This document shows positions 32,879 through 41,163 of a DNA stretch of 54,440 bases, piece by piece (positions within the stretch are counted from its first letter, which is position 1; each line of letters opens with the position of its first letter). The notes beneath the pieces are model-generated. The model was not told the DNA's origin and searched no databases. It saw nothing but the letters and a program-made list of their open reading frames with translations. The position numbers were made by a program, and so were the translations under genes. The stretch covers positions 1 to 54,440 of the forward strand of contig NZ_JXYS01000080.1 of NCBI RefSeq assembly GCF_000949295.1, given 5' to 3'. Source of the stretch: Acidithrix ferrooxidans (GTDB taxonomy: Bacteria; Actinomycetota; Acidimicrobiia; Acidimicrobiales; Acidimicrobiaceae).

Positions 32879-33895
32879 CTATCCTGTGGACTCCTCAAGT
32901 TCACTGAGTGCAAGACAGAGCGAGCGAAATTCTACTACCCGAGCTCGATCGAACTCACACCCCGAAGGATCGATGACTTGGTCCACGCCTTCTAGAAAGT
33001 CCAATGCATCGTGTGGTTGACCGGCTTGAGCCAAAGCCTGGGCGCACAACCAATTGCAATATCGCTCTTCACCACCACGCTGGCGTAGCGAGATCGCCAA
33101 GCTTATGCAATAGCGGAACCTTCCAAGGGCAAGATATTGGCGTGCTAGAAAGTCAGTAGCGCACATCCAAAGTTGCGGGTCTCTAGCGGTGCCCCGAGCT
33201 TGCTCAAAATATTCACAAGACTCTTCTCTACGGCCTAAAGTGACTAAACTGCGCCCAACTTCGAAGGCCTTTTGCGCAAGGAGGTTTTGATCGAACGAGA
33301 ACTCTTGGTGATCTAACAAGTCACGAAGAGCCAGGGTATAATTTCGCTCACCTTTAACCAAACAATCATCCTCATTTTGATAGCCAACGTCAATAATCTT
33401 CATTATCGACGACTCCAAAAAAGAGACCACTGGTTCAAAGCCATCTGGGGTCAAAACCTTCTCATGAACCCGATTAAACCAGCGAAGTTCCGTCCTGGTA
33501 AAGAGCCGTGGAGCTCGAAAAGAGTAATCTCCTCCAAAGCTAGTTGCGCTTTTCACTTCTATATCAATCAAATAAGCTTGAGTACCTCTTGGATATCTAA
33601 GCGCAAAGTCCAAAGCGTCCCAATTTACTTCCACCCATTCGTCTGCATCGATGCTCAAAATCCACTCCGACGAGGCGAGATCTAGCGCTGCATTTCTGGC
33701 GAGGGCAAAGTCGTCTTTCCAGGAGACCGAAAAAACCTTGGCACCAAAACCCTGCGCAATCTCAACTGTACGATCATTCGAACCGGTATCTACGACCACG
33801 ATCTCATCGACATGGCCATAGACAGAGCTCAGACACCTCTCCAGGTGGATCTCTTCATTTTTTGTTATAAGACATGCGCTTATGGTCTTGACCAT
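32879..33895 (-). CDS. Family 2 glycosyltransferase with TPR-like C-terminal region
   Basis: 338 residues. The N-terminal GT-A domain (about 1-210) has SACLITKNEEIHLERCLSS, VVVDTGSNDRT (donor-binding Asp) and LSIDADEW (the DxD equivalent), and a RLFTRTELRWFNRVHEKV segment typical of the SunS/WaaE-like group that modifies peptides or proteins. The C-terminal part (about 225-335) consists of short helical pairs resembling TPR repeats. It is antisense within the flagellar locus, between flhB and flhA, with its own unassigned promoter. Its place suggests glycosylation of flagellin or another flagellar protein, but flagellin is not in the window and the target is unknown. Confidence 0.75.
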   Translation of the reverse strand: MVKTISACLITKNEEIHLERCLSSVYGHVDEIVVVDTGSNDRTVEIAQGFGAKVFSVSWKDDFALARNAALDLASSEWILSIDADEWVEVNWDALDFALRYPRGTQAYLIDIEVKSATSFGGDYSFRAPRLFTRTELRWFNRVHEKVLTPDGFEPVVSFLESSIMKIIDVGYQNEDDCLVKGERNYTLALRDLLDHQEFSFDQNLLAQKAFEVGRSLVTLGRREESCEYFEQARGTARDPQLWMCATDFLARQYLALGRFRYCISLAISLRQRGGEERYCNWLCAQALAQAGQPHDALDFLEGVDQVIDPSGCEFDRARVVEFRSLCLALSELEESTG

Positions 33896-34200
33896 ATTTT
33901 AATTATTCGACCTAACAACGAGGAGACTTGAATAGCATTTAACGGCGACGATTTAGATCGCGATCCTAGCCATTTTGCCCTTCTGCGGCTGGTGCACCTT
34001 GGTTGGATTCCAACTGGCCCGACCCAAGAGATAAAATACATTGATTGATCGCCAACTCTAGCAATCGAAGACGAAGCTCAAAGTAAATCAAGTAAAAATT
34101 TTAGTCAGACCTTCAAGCTGTCGAAAATTATTGAAAGCCAGGACGGCTCTTTGGAACTTAACCATGATGGTTGCGTAAGAACGCGATGTGAGGATAAGTC
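33896..34200. other. Divergent intergenic region between the glycosyltransferase and flhA
   Basis: No supported gene. It must contain the promoters of both divergent genes, but no convincing FliA/WhiG or housekeeping promoter pair can be assigned; GTCGAAAA near 34120 lacks a fitting -35. Confidence 0.4.
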
Positions 34201-36252
34201 TTGAAGGCTGGTAAATGGACGCTCTTTGGTGTTCCCTTGGCAATCGTAGCGATCGTTGTCATGTTGGTGGTACCTATACCATCGATACTTTTGGACATCT
34301 TGATATCTATCAACATAACCTTTGCCGTGCTCGTGCTAATGATGGCGATACGAGTGAAATCAGTCTTGGAATTTTCTGCCTTTCCATCGGTCTTGCTCAT
34401 CGCTACGGTCTTTCGCCTTGCGCTCAATATAAGCGCCACACGCCTAGTTCTCCTGCATGGATTCGCTGGATCCGTTATTGAAAGTTTTGGCCACTTTGTC
34501 GTCGGTGGCTCGATCGTTGTCGGCCTAGTAATCTTCTTTATCCTCTTCATCATCCAGTTCGTTGTAATTACAAATGGTGCCGGAAGAGTCGCTGAAGTCG
34601 CAGCTCGATTCACACTCGATGCAATGCCTGGAAAGCAGATGGCAATCGACGCCGACCTAAATGCAGGCCACATCAATGAGGCTGAAGCACGATTGAGAAG
34701 AGAAAAGATCTCAAAAGAGGCTGACTTCTACGGAGCTATGGATGGCGCATCGAAGTTTGTAAAAGGCGATGCCATCGCAGCCGTCATAATCACGATGATA
34801 AACCTTATAGGTGGATTTACCGTAGGCGTACTACAGAATCATCTTGGGCTCACTCAGGCGATTTCTACCTACTCGCTCCTGAGCGTTGGAGACGGTTTAG
34901 TCTCACAGATTCCGGCTCTATTGCTCTCAGTTTCAACTGGCCTTATCGTAACCAGATCAGCTGGAGAAAACGACTTTGGTTTAGACCTACTATCGCAATT
35001 CAAATCTCAAAAACATGCTATGACCATGGCTGGAGGTATCATCGCCGGCCTTGGAATCCTCCCAGGACTTCCGAAGCTCCCATTTATACTCGTTGGTTCA
35101 GTTGTCTATATAATTGGTCGTCGAAACAACGCACAAGCTGACGCTAGCGCCAAGGTGGAAAAAGAAGAGCCAAAGGTAATAGCTCCGCTTCCACTTGACA
35201 CCCCAGAAGCCCTTATGAACACTATGAAGGTGGAACCTCTCACTCTGGAACTTGCAATTGATCTTTTGGATCTATTGGATACTCCCATGGGTGGCGACCT
35301 TTTGGATCGCGTTCGAGGCCTTCGTCGCAAGATTGCAAATGAACTAGGGCTTGTCCTCCCACCGGTAAGAACTAGAGACAACATAGAGCTAGCCATGACT
35401 GAATATGCGATCTCAGTCCATGAAGTACAAGTCGCAAAAGGACGAGCCCCTCAAGGGCGATCTCTAGCAATCGGAGGCGATCTCCATCTAATCCCGGGCG
35501 AGATGGATAAAGAACCAGTCTTTGGCCTTGAGGCCAAGTGGATCCCCTCTTCAATGAAGCAACAGGCCATGATGATGGGTGCGACAGTTGTCGACCGCTC
35601 GTCAGTAATTACCACCCACCTCTCCGAGGTGGTAAAACGTCACGCAGGCGAACTACTCTCACGACAACAAGTCAAAGAACTCATAGACGCTATCAAAAAA
35701 GGAAATGAGGCGGTTGTAGAGGAGTTGGGAGCAGCTGGCATAAACCTCTCGGAAGTACAGCGAACCCTAAAAGATATCCTCGACGAAGGCGTCCCGATTC
35801 GCGATCTCACACGAATCTTAGAAGCTATCACCGAAAGAGCTCGTGTGAGTCGCGATCCCGATAACCTCCTCGAAGCCGCAAGAGTGGCGCTTGGCCCGTC
35901 GATAGTCTCACTAAAACTCACCGATGGCGAGCTGCCTATGATCACACTGGACGGCCTTGTAACCACGCATTTGATGGAAACGCTCAAAATTACAGAGGCT
36001 GGTCTGACCCTTGGAGCCGACCCCACATATGTTAGACGAGTTGTCGACGAGGTGGGAGCGATATTTGCAGACTCAGAAACCAAGGGAAAGTCCCCGGTTC
36101 TAGTCGTCCAACCCAAGCTTAGGGCAGCGACCTACCGAACCATACACCCTCTAATACCTCGATTAAGCGTCATTTCGACCGCCGAACTGGGTGGTTCATA
36201 CCGCCCCAATCTGATAGGAGTAGTGAGCCTTGTCAACGCTTCAGCAATTTGA
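34201..36252 (+). CDS. flhA: Flagellar export apparatus protein FlhA
   Basis: 683 residues with eight N-terminal membrane helices, the FHIPEP signature region (about 105-160: FVVITNGAGRVAEVAARFTLDAMPGKQMAIDADL) and a large cytosolic domain (about 330-683) that forms the nonameric ring receiving chaperone-substrate complexes. The start is TTG 34201 with GAGGA at 8-bp spacing. The downstream FlhF-like gene overlaps its end by 23 bp. Confidence 0.95.
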   Translation: MKAGKWTLFGVPLAIVAIVVMLVVPIPSILLDILISINITFAVLVLMMAIRVKSVLEFSAFPSVLLIATVFRLALNISATRLVLLHGFAGSVIESFGHFVVGGSIVVGLVIFFILFIIQFVVITNGAGRVAEVAARFTLDAMPGKQMAIDADLNAGHINEAEARLRREKISKEADFYGAMDGASKFVKGDAIAAVIITMINLIGGFTVGVLQNHLGLTQAISTYSLLSVGDGLVSQIPALLLSVSTGLIVTRSAGENDFGLDLLSQFKSQKHAMTMAGGIIAGLGILPGLPKLPFILVGSVVYIIGRRNNAQADASAKVEKEEPKVIAPLPLDTPEALMNTMKVEPLTLELAIDLLDLLDTPMGGDLLDRVRGLRRKIANELGLVLPPVRTRDNIELAMTEYAISVHEVQVAKGRAPQGRSLAIGGDLHLIPGEMDKEPVFGLEAKWIPSSMKQQAMMMGATVVDRSSVITTHLSEVVKRHAGELLSRQQVKELIDAIKKGNEAVVEELGAAGINLSEVQRTLKDILDEGVPIRDLTRILEAITERARVSRDPDNLLEAARVALGPSIVSLKLTDGELPMITLDGLVTTHLMETLKITEAGLTLGADPTYVRRVVDEVGAIFADSETKGKSPVLVVQPKLRAATYRTIHPLIPRLSVISTAELGGSYRPNLIGVVSLVNASAI

Positions 36253-37813
36253 GGGTGAATCCCTCGAGCTCCTGATTCTCAATGTGAAGAATCAATGGGG
36301 CTCCGCCGCAAAGATTATAAAAGCCGAAAAGATTAAGCCAGCGGGATTAAAGTCGCTGGTCTACAAAGAGAGATTCTCCATTCTCGTTGAAATCTCCGAC
36401 AATCCCAACTTCTCAAATGCTTTAGTTGAAGACCGTTTTCGTGCGGAATCAGCCCGTCTAAGAGAAGATACTCTCGTTCGAGATCCTGCTGAATTTGCGG
36501 TACGACTAGCACGTGCATACGGAGAGGTCGCCCCATCGCAGCCCCAGTCACCTTCGACCTCTCTTCCGTTTCCAAATTTAAAGGTATCTTCGAACCCATC
36601 ACAGCACCTCTTGGACGATCCATCCGATCCGGATAAACGAACGCTTCGCTCAAATTCAAAAGGAGCAAAAAAGACAAAGACGCCAAAAGAGGTTACCACT
36701 CCCCTTTGGACTCGCCTATCGAAAAAGTTCGATGGCGAAGCTGAAGCTAACGCCCCAACCAATGACAACTTTGAGTTGGACCTCACCAAAGAGAACAAAT
36801 CTCCTAAGGCTAGCAAAAATGATCTGGCCTTTGACTTCTCCAGCGAACTCAGCCAAGCATATCTAGGAAGCGATGCCTCAAACGATGAACTCTCAAATGA
36901 ATATCTAGTCTCTAGAAGCTCCAATAGCTCCTACGATTATTTGGAAGACGACCTCTCCCTTGAACTTCTCGATGACATCTCAAATAATGCGGCAGCACAA
37001 GCCACCCCGTCGTCCTATCGAATTTCTCCCGAAAAAGAACAAATAATAGACCTTCGAACTCTGAGTGCTTTTGAGCCCAAGACCCCTTTTGAGCCCAAGA
37101 CCCCACCAGAACCCGAACTTCTGCGTGGGAATGTAATCGAATTAGACGACCTTCGTCAAATTAGAGACAACAACTCCGCTCACGATACGAAGTCCGATCC
37201 TATAACTTGGCTCGAAGCTCGAATCAACAGCCTCACACAGGGCCTAGCTGCCGACATAAACGAACAAAGCCGCCCACCGAGCCCAAACGGAACTCTAAAT
37301 CAAAGTCGAGATGGAACTCTAAACTCTCCTTCGCTGGCTGCCCTAAGAACGATTTTCATAGGCGAGAAAAGGCAGATCCGCAAAGGTTCCTACCAGCTTT
37401 TAGATCTTATTGAATCAGAATATCGGATGGAGAGTCCTTCACTCTTTCTTGCTGTGGCTACAATCGAGCAGATCAACAACCTCTTTGGACAAATTGAAAC
37501 CTCTAATTCTCCAATGACAATTGCAATGGAGATCGACGAAGAATCGCTAAACCCGACAGAAGTGGCCTTTGTACGTCGCGAACTTGGCCTTCCATCTACA
37601 TATCTATTTTGTGATCCACGGTGGTCTAATGCCTACGTCAATCATCTAGCTAGAGAACTCGGTGGCAAAAGCGCAATGACGCTCGTCTTTTTGAGCAACT
37701 CGCCTGGCTTTGACGCAAACAACTTCGACCTGCCAGTTCTGAACCTGGCAACAAATCAAGCCGGTCGAGTTGTTCCAACCAAGATGACCAGGTCGCAAAG
37801 TAACCCTGATTGA
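36230..37813 (+). CDS. FlhF-like protein without the GTPase domain
   Basis: 527 residues. The first about 80 residues match the FlhF N-terminal domain: FEGESLELLILNVKNQWGSAAKII, then GLKSLVYKERFSILVEI in place of the usual GLLGFFAKxxVEVTVEV. Residues about 100-350 are a disordered Ser/Asp/Pro-rich linker with short duplications (FEPKTP twice; NGTLN/DGTLN). The C-terminal about 170 residues (from SLAALRTIFIGEKRQI) look folded, but no P-loop (GxxGxGKT) or other G-motif of the SRP-type GTPase is present. The position after flhA is where flhF normally lies. It may keep a polar localisation role without GTP hydrolysis, or be a degenerate paralogue. TTG start with AGGAG 10 bp upstream, overlapping flhA by 23 bp. 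Confidence 0.6.
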   Translation: MSTLQQFEGESLELLILNVKNQWGSAAKIIKAEKIKPAGLKSLVYKERFSILVEISDNPNFSNALVEDRFRAESARLREDTLVRDPAEFAVRLARAYGEVAPSQPQSPSTSLPFPNLKVSSNPSQHLLDDPSDPDKRTLRSNSKGAKKTKTPKEVTTPLWTRLSKKFDGEAEANAPTNDNFELDLTKENKSPKASKNDLAFDFSSELSQAYLGSDASNDELSNEYLVSRSSNSSYDYLEDDLSLELLDDISNNAAAQATPSSYRISPEKEQIIDLRTLSAFEPKTPFEPKTPPEPELLRGNVIELDDLRQIRDNNSAHDTKSDPITWLEARINSLTQGLAADINEQSRPPSPNGTLNQSRDGTLNSPSLAALRTIFIGEKRQIRKGSYQLLDLIESEYRMESPSLFLAVATIEQINNLFGQIETSNSPMTIAMEIDEESLNPTEVAFVRRELGLPSTYLFCDPRWSNAYVNHLARELGGKSAMTLVFLSNSPGFDANNFDLPVLNLATNQAGRVVPTKMTRSQSNPD

Positions 37814-37829
37814 TAGGAGGCGAGACTCG

Positions 37830-38141
37830 ATGCACTTTCGACCAAAACTAACATTGGCAGCATCTGCTGCGATTACCTTTCCGGCCTTTTCGTCTTATAG
37901 TGCGGGCTTCATCTCCCTCAACGACCTTCTTGGCCGTGCATTAATCTCAATTGCGGTCTCGTTTGTTGGGGTTACCCTTCTTTCGTATGTACTTGCGATC
38001 TTTACTGCTCAATCCTTGGAAAGTATAGAACTCTTAGATGCCAAGGAGAAGGAAAACAAAGGCGATAATGTGGTGCCTGCCAAACTCGCCTTAGAGGAGA
38101 TAAACCAACAGACCTCTCAGCCACCACCTGCCATTGGCTAA
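37830..38141 (+). CDS. Small membrane protein at the end of the flhA operon
   Basis: 103 residues with a hydrophobic N-terminal half (helices about 8-28 and 36-60) and a polar C-terminal tail (from ESIELLDAKEKE). AGGAGG lies about 10 bp before ATG 37830, 16 bp after the FlhF-like stop, so it is well translated and in the same operon. No family recognised. It may anchor the FlhF-like protein or the export apparatus to the membrane. Confidence 0.65.
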   Translation: MHFRPKLTLAASAAITFPAFSSYSAGFISLNDLLGRALISIAVSFVGVTLLSYVLAIFTAQSLESIELLDAKEKENKGDNVVPAKLALEEINQQTSQPPPAIG

Positions 38142-38167
38142 AAGAGCTAATTTAGAACCTATCGACA

Positions 38168-38227
38168 ACTACGCCATGGCTTCAATCTAAAGAGCATTGT
38201 CTCTTTAGATTGAAGCCATGGCGTAGT
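38168..38227 (+). terminator. Very long perfect inverted repeat after the flhA operon
   Basis: A 27-bp perfect stem (38168-38194 with 38201-38227) around a 6-nt loop CATTGT. It lies 27 bp after the last gene of the plus-strand operon and facing the convergent motB end, so a bidirectional terminator is likely. The stem is about twice the usual length and lacks a clear U-run (TCAATTTAG follows), so another role, such as an RNase III-type processing site or a mobile palindrome, is possible. Confidence 0.6.
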
Positions 38228-38254
38228 CAATTTAGTTAACTGATTTAGTTCCAT

Positions 38255-38288
38255 TGCGCCTCACCTTTGCGCCTCACCTTTGCGCCTC
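38255..38288. repeat. 13-bp tandem repeat, about 2.6 copies
   Basis: TGCGCCTCACCTT starts at 38255 and 38268, and the first eight bases recur at 38281. It lies between the two convergent flagellar operons. Confidence 0.9.
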
Positions 38289-38449
38289 GTCCATCATCGG
38301 CTATCTCAAATGAATCTGCGGAAATCGATCCCTAAATCGATCTTCTCCCAAAATGCTAAAGATAGCTAACTAGCTGGACCCTATCAAAGGGTAAAAACAT
38401 GGTCTTGGATCGTCAAGAAGACAAGAGACGAAAAGAGAAAAGGAAGAGA

Positions 38450-38626
38450 TCAAACAACTGCGATAGCGCAGATAGACTCTGCAAAATCAATTTGGAGGTT
38501 GCGACCTACGGTACCAATTCGAATCGTGTCTGTGTCCCAATCCCTGGCAACAATCCTGGTCGTCTCCGTGCCAATTGCGCCTGGAGGGTCTTGAACTTTG
38601 TAGCCGACCATGAGAAAGTCAATCAC
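38450..38626 (-). CDS. Possible 58-residue small protein downstream of motB
   Basis: A minus-strand frame from GTG 38626 (or ATG 38611) to TGA 38450 with a protein-like composition: VQDPPGAIGTETTRIVARDW then TIRIGTVGRN. It lies 139 bp beyond motB on the same strand, where fliL might be expected, but has no membrane helix and is not FliL. The plus-strand frame across the same DNA (38399-38755) has a poor composition. It includes a 23-bp exact copy of a fliR segment. Whether it is expressed is unknown. Confidence 0.25.
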   Translation of the reverse strand: MIDFLMVGYKVQDPPGAIGTETTRIVARDWDTDTIRIGTVGRNLQIDFAESICAIAVV

Positions 38627-38765
38627 AGCTCCAGCTCATATGTTCAGTCGCAGCGCTTTGGTCACACTAACAATGAGGACCCGAGCTCAATGAATCTCTT
38701 TATAGATCTATTCACAAAAATGCAGAAATCAACATTCGCTCATGATATCCAGTAGCGCGAGTCAG

Positions 38766-39623
38766 CTAACCTAGATTCGGAAGCGTAGTCAAGGTCGGCG
38801 CTAAAGAGGTGGCCGTAGAAGAGAGACTCGTCGATATCGTCGTGTTGAGGATCAAGATATCAACTCGTCGATTTTCCATCATGTTAGCTGGGGTGGTATT
38901 TGGAAGCAATGGCCGGGTGGATCCATATCCAGTTGCGCTCAAGCGCGAAGCCAAAATATGATCGTTCTTCACTAAATACTCAAGCACGTTCACGGCACGC
39001 ATGGCCGATAATTCCATATTAGAGCTGTAAGGTCCTCCTACAATTGGCTGGTTATCGGTGTTACCTTGAATAACTACATTATTTGGAATCGGTGCAATCA
39101 CCGAGGCGACGGCATCCAAAATCTTGGTTCCACCAGGCTGAACGTTGGCAGAATCAACGGCGAAAAATACCTTATCCGTCAGAATCCTAACAATAACTCC
39201 TTGGGAGCTTGTCAAAACACTTACCGAAGAAGAAAGTCCAGATGACGCGATCGATCTGCTCAACTGGCGTTCTAAGCTAACAGTCGCATTAGAGGAGCTC
39301 GAATTTGATGAGGACGAGATCGTAGCCTTAGCTGACGAATTGCCAGGACTCGATATAAGTGAATTCGCTTGTAAAATTCCAGTTCCTCCCGCTTGTAGGG
39401 AGTTTATTTGAGGAGAAAATGCAGAGATCACACCAGTCCTAAATTCATTAAATTTCTTTACACTGATAGAACTCATAGCAAAAAGAACCACAAATAGAGC
39501 AAGCAAAAGAGTAATCATATCGGCATATGTCAGTAGCCAACGTTCAGAGTGCTCACCAACTTCTTCCTCGTGCTTTTTCTTTCCTCGATGAAGTGCAGGA
39601 GCAGTATGTCCCTTAACGCTCAT
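38766..39623 (-). CDS. motB: Flagellar motor stator protein MotB
   Basis: 285 residues from ATG 39623, four bases after the motA stop; the longer frame to 39668 would overlap motA and adds only a basic stretch. A single membrane helix (about 30-54, WLLTYADMITLLLALF) carries Asp35, the proton-binding residue. A linker rich in Ser/Asn follows, then an OmpA-like peptidoglycan-binding domain (about 155-270, FFAVDSANVQPGG...NRRVDI). Plain H-type motor residues are consistent with a proton-driven stator, fitting an acidophile, but ion choice is an inference. Confidence 0.95.
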   Translation of the reverse strand: MSVKGHTAPALHRGKKKHEEEVGEHSERWLLTYADMITLLLALFVVLFAMSSISVKKFNEFRTGVISAFSPQINSLQAGGTGILQANSLISSPGNSSAKATISSSSNSSSSNATVSLERQLSRSIASSGLSSSVSVLTSSQGVIVRILTDKVFFAVDSANVQPGGTKILDAVASVIAPIPNNVVIQGNTDNQPIVGGPYSSNMELSAMRAVNVLEYLVKNDHILASRLSATGYGSTRPLLPNTTPANMMENRRVDILILNTTISTSLSSTATSLAPTLTTLPNLG

Positions 39624-39627
39624 CTTT

Positions 39628-40425
39628 TTATGCTGCCTTCTTCTTAGAAGCCGCTTTTGCAGCTTCAAGCGCTTCTCGGTCTTTTGGCGCCAAATAGGTC
39701 AAGAGTTGCTGTTCGACAATTCGAGGAGCAGATCCCTCTTGAATTGCCAATATCCCATCAAGAGTCAATTGCTTGGCTTTGACTTCTAACTCTCCCATGC
39801 GATGAAGTTTGCCTTCGATTGGAAGCCAGATCACATTAGCAGTCATAACACCCCAAAGGGTTGCGGTAAAGGCTGCCGAAATTGCGGGCCCTAGAGTGCT
39901 AGGGTTAGAAAGGTTCTGCAGAACATGGACCAAGCCCATAACTGTTCCCAAAATACCAATCGTAGGTGCATATCCTCCCATGTCCTTGAAGATCTTTCCC
40001 GCAGCCTTATGCCGTGCCTTCATCGAGTCGATATCGCCCTCTAAAATCATCCGAATTACCTCCGGATCGGAGCCATCCACAACCATTTGAAGGCCCTTTT
40101 TCATAAAGGGATCCTCTATGTCTTTTGCCGCAGATTCCAGCACTAATAGGCCTTCCTTGCGTGCAACCTCTGCGTATTTGACTAAATCGGCTATCGACTC
40201 CTCTGCCACTGGAGCCTTTGCTAACATTGCAGATTTGATTCCACCGATCAACATAGACATATCTTTAAGACGGACCGTCGCCATAGTAACGCCGATCGTG
40301 CCTCCAAAGATCAAAAGCATTGAAGACGGAGCGATCAGCGATGCAGGATTGCCCCCGTCCATTATCATCGAAACCATAATTGCCACTAAGGCAACTCCAA
40401 TTCCGATTGGTGTTGCGAAATCCAT
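39628..40425 (-). CDS. motA: Flagellar motor stator protein MotA
   Basis: 265 residues with four membrane helices (two near the N-terminus, two at about 145-205) and the cytosolic loop between helices 2 and 3. Signature GGYAPTIGILGTVMGLVHVLQNL is present. MotA4-5/MotB2 units form the ion channel of the stator. flbD ends 2 bp before it. Confidence 0.95.
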   Translation of the reverse strand: MDFATPIGIGVALVAIMVSMIMDGGNPASLIAPSSMLLIFGGTIGVTMATVRLKDMSMLIGGIKSAMLAKAPVAEESIADLVKYAEVARKEGLLVLESAAKDIEDPFMKKGLQMVVDGSDPEVIRMILEGDIDSMKARHKAAGKIFKDMGGYAPTIGILGTVMGLVHVLQNLSNPSTLGPAISAAFTATLWGVMTANVIWLPIEGKLHRMGELEVKAKQLTLDGILAIQEGSAPRIVEQQLLTYLAPKDREALEAAKAASKKKAA

Positions 40426-40427
40426 TT

Positions 40428-40685
40428 CTACCCCTCTTGGTCAGGTCCTATAACCAGTCGAAGTGCGGGAGAGGGCTCTCCGGTGCGTCCCAAATATGCA
40501 GCCTCTGCCAAAACAGATGCCTGAAAGGTACGAACCCCAGCAACGATCTCATCGACGCTCTCTCGAACAACGTAATGAGTCCCGTCACTCAGCATTATCA
40601 CGGTATCAGGGTTAGCCTCAACGCGTTGTATGAGATCCGAATTGATGACCATCTTCTCACCATTCAATCGAGTTAGATTAATCAT
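40428..40685 (-). CDS. flbD: FlbD family flagellar protein
   Basis: 85 residues: MINLTRLNGEKMVINSDLI followed by VEANPDTVIMLSDGTHYVVRES, the FlbD/SwrD pattern, with an actinobacterial C-terminal extension of about 25 residues. In Bacillus the family member SwrD raises motor torque through the stator. It is placed directly before motA, as is usual. Confidence 0.9.
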   Translation of the reverse strand: MINLTRLNGEKMVINSDLIQRVEANPDTVIMLSDGTHYVVRESVDEIVAGVRTFQASVLAEAAYLGRTGEPSPALRLVIGPDQEG

Positions 40686-40724
40686 CTATAAGTTTCCTTT
40701 TCGAACATCTCCCGACAATTCCAA

Positions 40725-40759
40725 CACCTAGAGTGTCGGCACTCTAGGTGGCTAATTTA
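40725..40759 (-). promoter_or_regulatory. WhiG/FliA-type promoter candidate for flbD-motAB inside a palindrome
   Basis: On the minus strand TAAATTAG (40752-40759), 11 bp and GCCGACAC (40733-40740) give TAAA-N15-GCCGACAC, a close match to the TAAA-N15-GCCGATAA pattern. The -10 element lies at the centre of a perfect 11-bp inverted repeat (CACCTAGAGTG at 40725-40735 and its partner 40740-40750). A repressor bound there would block the promoter. The rest of the spacer to 41076 holds no supported gene. Confidence 0.55.
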
Positions 40760-41076
40760 AAGAAATCAATAAATAAATAACGCAATGCTCAAGATCATCG
40801 AAATTACAATCTGAAGATTTCCTCAATTGCGTTCGACCAAAAAGGCTGGGGTCCGAGGCAAATAGTGTTTTATTGGATAATCCAAAAATCGATAGATACA
40901 TTAAACGATGGTGTCTTCGCTATCTCATTTGACACCAATAGTTTCAGGGGTATCGCCTCATGGGGCTGCCCTTTAATCGGTTGAACTATATCTGTTATAG
41001 ACAATGGAAGTTTCTGACACAACGATCGAGTAGCACGCATATCTTGACTGCTCACGGCATATCCGAAGGCAAAAAC

Positions 41077-41110
41077 ATGGGCACCAGGTTCACAGTTACC
41101 CGGTGCCCAT
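41077..41110 (-). terminator. Terminator after flgE
   Basis: ATGGGCACC (41077-41085) pairs with GGTGCCCAT (41102-41110); on the minus strand TTTTTG follows the stem. It separates the flgB-flgE operon from flbD-motAB, consistent with a promoter found in between. Confidence 0.65.
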
Positions 41111-41163
41111 TTGGCGGATTCGTCGAAGAAAAAGTGATGAATTTATTTATTCAAGGTGGTCAG

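Noticed and set aside
38399-38755. 118-codon plus-strand frame between the flagellar operons
   Set aside because: Composition is not protein-like; the opposite strand has a better, though still doubtful, small frame.
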